Source of the DNA: Paraktedonobacter sp035294465
GTDB lineage: Bacteria; Chloroflexota; Ktedonobacteria; Ktedonobacterales; Ktedonobacteraceae
Length of the DNA: 58,615 bases
Assembly (NCBI GenBank): GCA_035294465.1
Contig: DATGKW010000164.1
Coordinates: 1 to 58,615 of the forward strand
Reading direction: 5' to 3'
The translations under genes were made by a program, and so were the position numbers. Positions 8,337 to 17,398 of this stretch are shown here, in pieces; the stretch's first letter is position 1, and each line of letters opens with the position of its first letter. The notes beneath the pieces are model-generated. The model made no database searches and was not told the origin of the DNA. It saw only the letters and a program-made list of their open reading frames with translations.

Positions 8337-11300
8337 ATGTCGCGCATCCTCAAGAAGGAACTTCCAGCGGCCGTTGTCACTTTGCTTCTGGCGATCTTAT
8401 TCGCCTTTACTCCATTCCTCACGACGCCTGGCGTCCAGGCGCTGAGCACCGCGCATCAGGCCGGCACCAACTATGCCAGCCTGGTCGATCCCTTTACCGG
8501 TACAAATAGCGGCGGCGATACTTTTCCCGGCGCGGATTCGCCGTTCGGCATGGTGCAATGGAGTCCCGACACGGTCAGCGATATGCCCGGCGGGTACAAT
8601 TATGGCGATAATCGCATCCGAGGCTTTAGCCTGACTCATCTCAGCGGGGCCGGCTGCGACGCCTACGAGGATATTCCCTTTATTCCCTACGTTGGAGCTG
8701 TGACCAACTCGCCCGCGACCGACCCCTCACAATACTATCTGGGTTTCTCGCATGCCAACGAAACGGCCTACGCCGGTTACTACAAGGTAGTGCTCAATGA
8801 CGGGATCACGACCGAGCTGACCACAACCCAGCGCACCGGCGCCATGCGCCTGACTTATCCGGCTGGCCAGACAGCAACACTTCTGGTCAACACGTCGGGT
8901 TCGATCAACGGCGTCTCGAACTCGCAGGGGACGATCAGCGGAAATACCATCTCTGGCTTCGCCACCAGCGGCTCTTTCTGCGGCGCTGGAGATAGCTATA
9001 CCGTCTATTTCTATGCCACGTTCAGCCAACCCTTTGCCAGCTATGGCACCTGGCAGAATGGCACGGTCACGCCAAACAGTGCGAAGGTCAGTGGCAGCCG
9101 CCCCATCTCGTCGGCGGTCAAGCAGGCGAACGCGGCGCGCGCGCAGGTTATACGTGGCCAGGACGTCAGCAGCGCGACAAAAAAAGCTGCGGCACAACAT
9201 CCCGACGTGACGGTTTCCGGCGCTGGTTCCGGCGTGTATGTCACGTTTAACACCAGCAGCAGCACCGTGATTACCGCGACGGTGGGCCTCTCGTTTGTCA
9301 GCGTTGCCAATGCGCAGGCCAATCTGAGCCAGGAAGATTCGTCAGGCAACTTCGACACGGTTCTCTCAGAATCCACGCAAAGCTGGAACAACGAACTGGG
9401 CGAAATTCAGGTCAGCGGCGGGTCCTCGGCCGATACGGCGACCTTCTACACAGAGATGTATCACGCACTGCTCCAGCCAAATGTCTTCTCCGACGACAAT
9501 GGGCAGTATATCGGGTTCGATGGGCAGGTCCATACTGTCGCGTCGGGCCACGCGCAGTATGCCAACTACTCTGGCTGGGATATCTATCGCTCGGAGGCGC
9601 AACTACTCGCCTTCCTGGCACCAGGTCAGGCCAGCGATATTGCGCAATCGATGGTCAATGACTACGAGCAGAGCGGGATGTTACCTAAATGGAGCCTGGC
9701 CAACGGTGAAACCTACGTGATGGTCGGCGATCCAGCGGATGCGATTATCGCGGATATCTATGCCTTTGGAGGCACAAACTTCGACACAGCCAGCGCGCTT
9801 TCAGCTATGGTCAAGGAGGCTACGCAGGCCAACAACATTCGTCCTGGCCTTAACTACCTGATGGGTCAGGGCTATCTGCCTCTGGATGGCAGCTATGGTT
9901 GCTGCAACTACTATGGTCCGGCCTCGACGACACTGGAATACAATACTGCTGATTTCGCAATAGGCGTGTTTGCTAATAATTTGGGCAATACAGCCGACTA
10001 TCAGCAGTTTGTCAATCGCGCCCAGGACTGGCAAAACCTGTTCAACATGAATAATGGCTACCTGGAGCCGCGTTACTTGAACGGCAGCTTCCAATCGTCC
10101 TATGATCCAACCAGCAGCACTGGCTGGGTCGAAGGCGACGGAGCGCAGTACAACTGGATGGTGCCCTTCAACCTGGCGGGTCTTTTCCAGGCGGAGGGCG
10201 GCAATAGCGCAATCGTTTCACGCCTGAACACCTTCTTCACCCAGCTTAACGCCGGTCCCAACTCGTCCTACGTGTGGATGGGCAACGAGCCGTCGGTGGA
10301 GACGCCCTGGGAGTACGATTATGCTGGCGCGCCTTATCAGACGCAGAAAGTTGTGCGCCAGGTCGAGACAACGCTCTATAGCACCGGGCCTAATGGCATG
10401 GATGGAAACGATGATCTGGGCGAAATGGCTTCCTGGTATGTCTGGGCAGCTCTGGGCATGTTCCCTGAAACTCCCGGCGTGGCCAACCTGGTCCTGTCCA
10501 GCCCGCTTTTCCCGAATATCACGATCAGCCGTCCGAGCGGGCAAACGATCACGATCAGCGCGCCCGGCGCCTCGGACTCGACCTACTATGTGCAAAGCCT
10601 GACGGTCAACGGCGCGGCCAGCAATAACCCCTGGCTGCCGCCTTCGTTCGTCGCCAATGGCGGCACGCTTGCCTACACGCTCTCTACCTCGGCCAATACC
10701 TCGTGGGGAGCGGCCGCGTCTGAAGCGCCGCCATCCTATGGCACCGTCAGCGGGGCAAACGGCTCCTTCTCGACAAGCTTTGAAAGCGGCCAGCCTCAGC
10801 CAACCTGGACCAATACCGTCGATAACGCGGGCTATCCTGCTGGCGGTATTAACAACGTGGGTGGCATCTGCTGCAGTTTGAGCGGGCCGGAGATGGGTAC
10901 ACGCACGGAAGTTGCTCACAGCGGCACTACGGCCCTGATGTATTCCGGCATGGATAATAGCTCTACGTCATCGTATGCCTATATGGAAATCTTTAATTTC
11001 AGCGGGCAGAATCTGACGGTAGGACCTAACACGACGCTCTCGTACTGGATCTACCCTGAGAGTCCCTCTGGCAGTGCAACCGGAGCCAACCTGACGAGTG
11101 GCAACAACAGTAGCTGTGTGGCGATTGACCTGATCTTCAGCGATGGCACCAACCTGCGTGACTCCGGGGCGACCGATCAGCATGGCAACCGCGTCCACCC
11201 GGCGTACCAGTGCGGCCACCTGAACATGAACGCCTGGAACCAGGTCATTGTCAACCTGGGCGCGTTCGTGAATGGCAAGACCATTCTGCGTCTCGACGTG

Positions 11301-11933
11301 GGCTACGACCAGCCAGCTAACACGGGTGGTTATCGTGGCTACATCGATGATATCAGCATCGGTGTGCCGGGCAGCCAGTTCAATAACGCTGGCATTTCTG
11401 ATGATAGTAACCAGGGAGGGGCGAACTTTGACGGCGATGGTTTCAGCTATTCCGCGCAGGCCCTGGCCGCGAACGGCTTCAACCCAGGCGCGACAGTAAC
11501 AGTCAACGGGGCCAGCTATACCTGGCCCAACGCCGCCTCCGGCATGGACGATGATGTCCTTGCCCTGGGCCAGACCATTCAGGTTTCCGCTGCGCAGGGA
11601 GCTTCGCAACTGACCTTCCTGGGCAGTTCAACCAACGGACCCTCTACCGGCACTGTTACCATCACCTATACCGATGGGACGACGCAAACCGCGTCGCTTG
11701 GTTTCAGTGATTGGACGCTCAACGGCGGCTCTGCCTCGGCCTCCTATGGTAACGTGGTAGCCTGCCAGATGTCCTATCGCAACAGCACCTCTGGCGCATC
11801 CCAGCAGGTCACAACCTACGTCTTTGCCAGCGCGCCTATCTCGCTCAACACAAGCAAGCAGGTAGCGAGCATAACCCTGCCGCCCTCGGTGAACCAGGGA
11901 CAATTGCACATCTTCGCGTGGGCAATTTCGTAA
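8337..11933 (+). CDS. Secreted GH92 family alpha-mannosidase-like glycosidase
   Basis: 1,198 aa. An N-terminal signal peptide (about residues 1-35, LKKELPAAVVTLLLAILFAF) is followed by the GH92 two-domain unit (about 45-790). GH92 hallmarks are the N-terminal DPFTGTNSGGDTFPGA, the mid-protein GDPADAIIADIYAFG, and near the end GNEPSVETPWEYDYAG and GNDDLGEMASWYVWAALG, where acidic residues serve calcium and inverting catalysis. Two further beta-sandwich regions follow (about 810-1005 and 1010-1198), probably carbohydrate-binding. The ATG at 8337 is chosen over 8322 because GGAGG lies 5 nt upstream and a signal peptide follows. Expected to trim mannosides outside the cell; LacI-type control suggests sugar induction. 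Confidence 0.93.
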   Translation: MSRILKKELPAAVVTLLLAILFAFTPFLTTPGVQALSTAHQAGTNYASLVDPFTGTNSGGDTFPGADSPFGMVQWSPDTVSDMPGGYNYGDNRIRGFSLTHLSGAGCDAYEDIPFIPYVGAVTNSPATDPSQYYLGFSHANETAYAGYYKVVLNDGITTELTTTQRTGAMRLTYPAGQTATLLVNTSGSINGVSNSQGTISGNTISGFATSGSFCGAGDSYTVYFYATFSQPFASYGTWQNGTVTPNSAKVSGSRPISSAVKQANAARAQVIRGQDVSSATKKAAAQHPDVTVSGAGSGVYVTFNTSSSTVITATVGLSFVSVANAQANLSQEDSSGNFDTVLSESTQSWNNELGEIQVSGGSSADTATFYTEMYHALLQPNVFSDDNGQYIGFDGQVHTVASGHAQYANYSGWDIYRSEAQLLAFLAPGQASDIAQSMVNDYEQSGMLPKWSLANGETYVMVGDPADAIIADIYAFGGTNFDTASALSAMVKEATQANNIRPGLNYLMGQGYLPLDGSYGCCNYYGPASTTLEYNTADFAIGVFANNLGNTADYQQFVNRAQDWQNLFNMNNGYLEPRYLNGSFQSSYDPTSSTGWVEGDGAQYNWMVPFNLAGLFQAEGGNSAIVSRLNTFFTQLNAGPNSSYVWMGNEPSVETPWEYDYAGAPYQTQKVVRQVETTLYSTGPNGMDGNDDLGEMASWYVWAALGMFPETPGVANLVLSSPLFPNITISRPSGQTITISAPGASDSTYYVQSLTVNGAASNNPWLPPSFVANGGTLAYTLSTSANTSWGAAASEAPPSYGTVSGANGSFSTSFESGQPQPTWTNTVDNAGYPAGGINNVGGICCSLSGPEMGTRTEVAHSGTTALMYSGMDNSSTSSYAYMEIFNFSGQNLTVGPNTTLSYWIYPESPSGSATGANLTSGNNSSCVAIDLIFSDGTNLRDSGATDQHGNRVHPAYQCGHLNMNAWNQVIVNLGAFVNGKTILRLDVGYDQPANTGGYRGYIDDISIGVPGSQFNNAGISDDSNQGGANFDGDGFSYSAQALAANGFNPGATVTVNGASYTWPNAASGMDDDVLALGQTIQVSAAQGASQLTFLGSSTNGPSTGTVTITYTDGTTQTASLGFSDWTLNGGSASASYGNVVACQMSYRNSTSGASQQVTTYVFASAPISLNTSKQVASITLPPSVNQGQLHIFAWAIS

Positions 11934-11979
11934 TGTATTCTCCTTCTTGATCGGCTTGGCAGGCCGATTGAGGGGAGTC

Positions 11980-12015
11980 GGAGGCGAGCTTCCTTTGCAA
12001 AGGAAGCTCGCCTCC
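11980..12015 (+). terminator. Terminator hairpin after the GH92 gene
   Basis: A perfect 36-bp palindrome, 47 bp after the GH92 stop. Half-site GGAGGCGAGCTTCCTTTG, followed by a pyrimidine-rich tail with a short T run. A smaller hairpin (TCGGC/GCCGA, 11951-11967) precedes it. Between this and the kinase gene (to 12298) there is only the repeat pair described next. Confidence 0.75.
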
Positions 12016-12213
12016 TCTTGCTATTCCTTTTGCCCAGCTATTTTCCGATCTCGATCTGTTTCTTTGGAGGCATCAGACAAGATTATACCTGCGCAGCTTC
12101 GCTTCTACTCACGACAGTTCTTGCTGGCGAGGCGCGCAAAAAACGGTTCAACTGGAGAAAAGATTTGATTAGAGGCTAATTTGGGCGAACAAAGGTTTTT
12201 GCATTACCTCGGT

Positions 12214-12276
12214 TTCTTCGTCTTCTAAAAGAGAGCAAAGATTTTTATATTTACTCCAATTCTTCGTCTTCTAAAA
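12214..12276 (+). repeat. Direct repeat pair before the kinase gene
   Basis: TTCTTCGTCTTCTAAAA occurs twice without mismatch (12214-12230 and 12260-12276), 46 bp apart start to start, in the AT-rich leader of the kinase gene. The second copy ends 22 bp before the start codon. It could be a regulator binding pair or a small duplication; nothing in the sequence decides. Confidence 0.7.
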
Positions 12277-12298
12277 CGAAGGAGGCGAAGATGCAGCC

Positions 12299-15133
12299 AT
12301 GAAGAAGACATATGGACATTACCAGGTTCAGAATATAAAGAAAGACCTCATCGGAGAGGGAGGGCAAGCTCGTGTTTACCGGGCCAGGGATCTTAACATT
12401 CCTGATCGCATAGTTGCACTTAAAGTGCTCAAGACAGACAACACGGACCAGGGATTTCGCGATCGCTTTGAGCGCGAAGCGCAAGCTTTAGCCAAGCTAA
12501 ATCATCCACATATCCTTACTCTTCTCGATTATGGCAACGAAGGGACGTGCTATTACCTTGTAACCAGCTATCTCGAAAAAGGAACTCTTGAACGAGAAAT
12601 TCAAAAATCCGGACGTTTTACTCCTCAAGAGGTATACGCATTCGCTATTCCATTGCTGCAAGCCCTTAAATACGCCCACGGGAAAGGTCTCATCCATAGG
12701 GATATTAATCCCTCCAATATTTTGCTTAATGAGGATGGCACTCCTGTATTGAGTGATTTTGGGTTGGTTAAGATTCTAGACCCGGAATCTGCTCGCCCAA
12801 AAGGCGATGCCTCTGCTCCTATGGGTACGGCCCGTTATATGGCTCCCGAGCAATGGCATGGTAAGGCGACCCCTCAGAGCGATCTTTATAGCGTAGGGGT
12901 CGTTCTCTATGAAATGCTCTCTGATCCCCTTCAGGGACCTCTTGTCTATGAAGAGGGTCGGCCACGTTCTCTTCGCAAGATCAACGCAGACGTTTCTCAA
13001 GTTCTAGAAGCCGCTATCTTTAGAGCGCTTGAAGAAGATCCAAGTCAACGTTATCAATCTGCTGACGAGTTTTTGGGCGCACTCGGATTGGCAAAAGAGG
13101 TAGAAAAAAAGTCTTCCGATCCAGTCGAGCAAATTCGCACCAGACGTTTCTCCCAACTATCCGGCCCTTCTCGCCGTGCGGAACAGAACCCTGGCGCGAA
13201 AGTGCAACTCCCCGCTGATCGGACGAGAGGTCAGTCTGATCCATCCCGGCCTCCTGCCGACTCACCGACTGACCGGCCAGAGCCACCTCAGCCAGAAGAA
13301 CAGAGGAACAAGCCGCGCTCGAAACTTTCAGCGCTGCGTCTATCCGTTCTCTTTCTCCTTCTGGCTACGGCTGTTTGGATAGTAAGAGGTACTGTTGACC
13401 GGCAATCAGTATTTTTTCCTCGAACGAGCACCGCTCTTACTTCGACGCCCTGTTTCCAGACCATCACGTCGTTAAGCGACAATGACAGCCCCGGCACGTT
13501 TCGCAAAGCGCTGAGCAATGTCCTCCAGGGGCAAAGGTGTAGTCTTTTGTTTACCGTGAGCGGGACTCTGATCCTTACTCATCCTTTGTCAATCAGTCAG
13601 AATCTCACTATCGACGTGTCTGGCCCGTCTGGACAAGCATATCAGATGGGGTACCAGAATCACAATCAGGTCACTATTATGCCGCGCGACCCTTCCATAG
13701 GGATCACTATTGGCATCGGATCTATCGTCTCTTTCCAGAACATCTCGTTCCGAGGACTTGGTCAGAGTCAGCTTCCGCAGCCTGCTGCTTTCATGCAGAT
13801 CAATGGTGCGCATGTGTTTTGCCTGCATTGTGATTTTTCCGATTTCTATTCGTACGCTAATGGCAGCGCTGTGAGCAACAGTTACGGAGACCTGACCCTG
13901 GAACAGACGACCTTCGAGAACAACGGGTCAACAAATAATGGGGGCGCGTTGTATAACCTGGGATCAATCTCCGGATCAGCCTCGACGCAGAAAGGATCAT
14001 TGCTCCTGGACGATTGCACGCTCTCAGAAAACACGGCGAATTACGGCGGTGGTAGTATTTATAACCTGGAAGGCCGGGTCGTGATAGATGAAAGCCTCCT
14101 GATCAGCAACTCTACAGAATATAACGATGATGAGATAGAAGGAGGCGGAGCTATAGCAAGCTGGGATGGCGTGCTCATCATTTCGGGGAGCACGATCTCT
14201 TACAACCAGGCTGCCGAAGCGGGAGGTGGCGTCCTTCTCGTCGGCACAACTGCTCAGATGAGTGAGACGCAGATTTTGAGCAACGAGACGGTAGTTAATG
14301 GTAATCCAGCTTACAGGATGAAAGGTGAGGGGGGCGGCATCGCTGTCGAGACCAATCCTGAAAATAATAAGACAAGCGTTCTTGAGTTAATCAGCCCCAG
14401 CTTTAGGAACAATGTAGACAATTACGCCCCCCAGCCTTCCTCCTCTGCTGCTTCTACAAATGACTACGCGGGCATTCTATTCAATGCCTCAAGCACACAA
14501 CTGCTTCGGATAACCAGCGCTCCTTTGCCCGCTCCTCCTTCTATAGCCAATCACCTCATTGGCTTTTTGGCTATCGATCAGTTCACTCAGTTTTGCCAGA
14601 AGTACCAGGATGCACAGGGACAAGAGTTCGTAGCTGCTGTTCCGGCCAGTGCAGGAGGTGGTATTATCGACTGTGTTACGGCAGATACCACACAAGCGCC
14701 AGAGTCAATAGTCTCTTTGCTCCAGAGAAAAGGCTTGCAGCCGCCGACACCGGGTATGCAGGGAGCAGCTCAGTTTGTTTGCGAATCCATCTATGGGAAT
14801 CGGATGAAAAACGGCGTAGCTCGGCTTTTTAATTATTGGGACCCGGCAAGCTGGCAATGCTTTGCACATGAACAGCGCTTGAGGGTCAGCATCACGCAAA
14901 CTACTTTGGATAGTTACTGCCCTTCCCTCTACTCTGACTCCTCGGCTATCTTAACGAAGCAGCTTCCCTCTTCCACAGCCTATGATTGGAACTGTGTGAG
15001 CAACGGGATTCCCTATCGTCTCTCGATGGATAAGGTTTGCCAGCAGGTCTCTGGTGATCCAGATGCTATTGGTCTGCTCGATCCCGCAGATTTCGACAAC
15101 CCCAACAGTTGGCAATGCTGGGGACCTGACTGA
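12299..15133 (+). CDS. Membrane Ser/Thr kinase with beta-helix ectodomain
   Basis: 944 aa. The N-terminal PknB-like kinase domain (about residues 12-270) has a glycine loop (IGEGGQARVYRARD), the VALKVLK lysine, a catalytic loop reading HRDINPSN and DFGLVK. The usual HRDxKPxN lysine is Asn here, so activity may be altered. After a proline-rich linker comes one membrane helix (about 345-365). The outside part (about 390-720) has repeated GG-x-L/I-Y-N and S-x-NxA turns typical of a right-handed parallel beta-helix. The C-terminus has paired Cys and SWQCW/SWQCF elements that may be small disulfide modules. Likely a surface sensor of polymer or cell wall. GGAGG lies 12 nt upstream. Confidence 0.9.
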   Translation: MKKTYGHYQVQNIKKDLIGEGGQARVYRARDLNIPDRIVALKVLKTDNTDQGFRDRFEREAQALAKLNHPHILTLLDYGNEGTCYYLVTSYLEKGTLEREIQKSGRFTPQEVYAFAIPLLQALKYAHGKGLIHRDINPSNILLNEDGTPVLSDFGLVKILDPESARPKGDASAPMGTARYMAPEQWHGKATPQSDLYSVGVVLYEMLSDPLQGPLVYEEGRPRSLRKINADVSQVLEAAIFRALEEDPSQRYQSADEFLGALGLAKEVEKKSSDPVEQIRTRRFSQLSGPSRRAEQNPGAKVQLPADRTRGQSDPSRPPADSPTDRPEPPQPEEQRNKPRSKLSALRLSVLFLLLATAVWIVRGTVDRQSVFFPRTSTALTSTPCFQTITSLSDNDSPGTFRKALSNVLQGQRCSLLFTVSGTLILTHPLSISQNLTIDVSGPSGQAYQMGYQNHNQVTIMPRDPSIGITIGIGSIVSFQNISFRGLGQSQLPQPAAFMQINGAHVFCLHCDFSDFYSYANGSAVSNSYGDLTLEQTTFENNGSTNNGGALYNLGSISGSASTQKGSLLLDDCTLSENTANYGGGSIYNLEGRVVIDESLLISNSTEYNDDEIEGGGAIASWDGVLIISGSTISYNQAAEAGGGVLLVGTTAQMSETQILSNETVVNGNPAYRMKGEGGGIAVETNPENNKTSVLELISPSFRNNVDNYAPQPSSSAASTNDYAGILFNASSTQLLRITSAPLPAPPSIANHLIGFLAIDQFTQFCQKYQDAQGQEFVAAVPASAGGGIIDCVTADTTQAPESIVSLLQRKGLQPPTPGMQGAAQFVCESIYGNRMKNGVARLFNYWDPASWQCFAHEQRLRVSITQTTLDSYCPSLYSDSSAILTKQLPSSTAYDWNCVSNGIPYRLSMDKVCQQVSGDPDAIGLLDPADFDNPNSWQCWGPD

Positions 15134-15163
15134 TATCATCGGGTTGGCTTCTGCTATTCTTCT

Positions 15164-15826
15164 TTATTTATACTCCTCTTTGACCTCGCTGCCGTACATC
15201 TTGAGCAGCTTCTTGACCTTTGGGTCGATCACAACCATGCAGTAGGGTGCGAAGCGGTTGCTATCGTAATAATCTTCGTGATAATCCTCGGCGCGATAGA
15301 AATTTGTGAACGGGGCAATCTCTGTGACAACTGGGTTTTTGTAGGCCCCTGATTGCTCAAGCGCTTCTTTCGAGGCCAGGGCTGCCTGTTTTTGCTCGTC
15401 ATTGTGATAAAAGATAGCTGAGCGATACTGCGTCCCAACATCGTTGCCCTGCCGGTTCAGGGTTGTGGGGTCATGCGTGTGCCAGAAAATATCCAGCAGC
15501 GTTTCGTATGAGATGATGGACGGGTCGTACGTGATCTGGATAGCTTCTGCCGCGCCAGTTCTGCCTGAGCAAACCTGTTTATACGACGGGTTTGCTATCT
15601 GTGAAGCCGCGTAGCCTGGGACAACAGACTGGACTCCTTTGAGTCGCTTGAAAATTGCTTCGGTACACCAGAAGCAGCCTCCTGCGAGTGTTGTAACACA
15701 ATAGCGAGTAGATTTCCCCTCGTCTGCTCCAGGGCTGACTTGAGATTCTTCCTCTCGGCTGGAAGAAGCCATTGGAAGATCAGTTTCTTCTATGTGATCT
15801 GAGTTGTGTAACTGTTGAGCGTCCAT
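15164..15826 (-). CDS. msrA: Peptide-methionine (S)-S-oxide reductase
   Basis: 220 aa. Repairs oxidised methionine (S-sulfoxide) with thioredoxin as reductant. The active-site motif GCFWC is at residues 50-54, followed by VVPGYAA, THDPTTLNRQGNDVGTQYRS and AEDYHEDY, all diagnostic of MsrA. The first 40 or so residues are an acidic, low-complexity extension without hydrophobic character, so a shorter start is possible: an ATG 18 codons in and other later starts exist. Convergent with the kinase gene (30 bp apart), divergent from the next gene; no msrB is visible nearby. Confidence 0.95.
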   Translation of the reverse strand: MDAQQLHNSDHIEETDLPMASSSREEESQVSPGADEGKSTRYCVTTLAGGCFWCTEAIFKRLKGVQSVVPGYAASQIANPSYKQVCSGRTGAAEAIQITYDPSIISYETLLDIFWHTHDPTTLNRQGNDVGTQYRSAIFYHNDEQKQAALASKEALEQSGAYKNPVVTEIAPFTNFYRAEDYHEDYYDSNRFAPYCMVVIDPKVKKLLKMYGSEVKEEYK

Positions 15827-16121
15827 AATACGGTGTGTTCCTCCTGACTTTTTGGAGCAATTTCATAATGGCCACAGGTCTTCATCCAGTTATTATACGC
15901 GAGACTTTGAGACCCTGTCTGCCCCTTGTCTCCTGGCGCTCGCTTACTTCCCTGTGGCATGCGATGCTGGTTTCCTGAAGATGGGCTTTCGCCGCGAGGC
16001 CGAGCATGCACTGGTCTTTGGCCAGTCCGGTATTGAGTGGGAAATGGATAAAGCCAGGCGTAGCTCTTTTGTGCTGTTCCTGTTTAATAGAAAGAGAAGA
16101 GTGTTTCATCAACGGAGGGCT

Positions 16122-17201
16122 ATGATGAATGAACAGGAAATGCAATTTGCCGACCCTGATTGGAAGCCAGCGGGGTCCTTTTCTGAAAGGCCAGAGGATG
16201 CCAATAATGGCATCTCTCCGGCTGGTTCGATAAATGGTCATACGCGTACCCTGAGTCGGGACTCCAGCGAGTCGTATGAGCAGGGTTATCGGGGCTCGTG
16301 GGAAAGGAAAGAGGAGTCGCCAGAGTATGTTCTGTTCGCAGCGCGGCAGATAGCGGATAGATCGGCGGGAATAGAACCTCGCAGGTCGTTGTGGTGGCTC
16401 TGGCCGATTGCCATCATTTTGCTTATCGCACTGCTTGGTACCCTGGCGTATTCCCTGGGTTTTCCTGGAAAGGGACCTGGTATTGGTGAGCGAGGCGGTT
16501 TTGAACAGAGCGGTTTTGGTGCCCCCAGCTTCCGGCAGCCGGTGCCGGTTCAATCAAGTTTTTTCTATGGCCTGAAAGGAGCTACTCAGCTCACTATCAA
16601 CAACCAATCGGGTTCCATTATTGTCAAGGCGACCAATAGCAATACCAACGGGGTAGATATCCAGACCGATGATGGTTCCCAGCCGACCGTCGTATACAAT
16701 GGCAACACGATTACGATCACTTCTCACACCGGCGGAGATGTCGGCGTGGTTATTCCGCAGAATCTCACGCTTCACCTGATGACAACAGGCGCAGGCGTGA
16801 TCGAAGTCGATGGTTTTGCTGGCCAGTTATCTGCGCGAACTGACTCCGGCTTGATCGCGCTCAACGGCGATATGCTCACCGGGCCATCCACCGTCAATTC
16901 AAATTCAGCAAATATCAATCTAAATGACGATAGCTTGAGGGGAACGGTAGCGGTGAGCACCGGTGGAGATGGGGATATTGGCTTTGTGGGCACGCTGGAC
17001 CCGCAGGGCAAATATCGGTTTATTACTGAGCGTGGCGATATCGAATTGCTCCTTCCCCCGGCCACTTCCATACGTGTCCAGGACCTGTCCAGCAGTGGAT
17101 TGTTCCACAACGACTTTGCTAACAATCCAATGGGCAATATGCCGCAAGCCGCAGTCACAGTAGAAACCAGCGGTGGTGAAGTTGCCATTCGCCATCCCTG
17201 A
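16122..17201 (+). CDS. Membrane protein with DUF4097-like beta-helix domain
   Basis: 359 aa. A polar N-terminus (about 85 residues) is followed by one membrane helix (LWWLWPIAIILLIALLGTLA, about residues 87-108), a Gly/Pro-rich linker and a C-terminal beta-solenoid (about 145-359). The ladder (LTINNQSGSIIVKA, GVIEVDGFAGQLSARTDSGL, RGDIELLLPP, TVETSGGEVAIRHP) is typical of DUF4097 proteins, which recur near envelope-stress regulators. The start at 16122 has GGAGGGCT just upstream; the frame is open 90 codons further up but without an SD. It precedes a histidine kinase by 197 bp, so a link to envelope sensing is plausible but unproven. Confidence 0.8.
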   Translation: MMNEQEMQFADPDWKPAGSFSERPEDANNGISPAGSINGHTRTLSRDSSESYEQGYRGSWERKEESPEYVLFAARQIADRSAGIEPRRSLWWLWPIAIILLIALLGTLAYSLGFPGKGPGIGERGGFEQSGFGAPSFRQPVPVQSSFFYGLKGATQLTINNQSGSIIVKATNSNTNGVDIQTDDGSQPTVVYNGNTITITSHTGGDVGVVIPQNLTLHLMTTGAGVIEVDGFAGQLSARTDSGLIALNGDMLTGPSTVNSNSANINLNDDSLRGTVAVSTGGDGDIGFVGTLDPQGKYRFITERGDIELLLPPATSIRVQDLSSSGLFHNDFANNPMGNMPQAAVTVETSGGEVAIRHP

Positions 17202-17398
17202 GCATACCTTCCCTCGCTAGAGACTGTATAAAAAGTGGTTTCGTTTAGCTTATAAGGCCGATTGAAAAGAGCAAATGGGAGTTTTCCAGGCCAGCATTAT
17301 TACCGTCTGCTTGTTGGTGAATGTAATTATACTAGAGAAAAAGGGTGCGTTCTGGTCTCGTAAGACTTTGAAAATGGCTTTGATGAGAAAAGTGGGAA

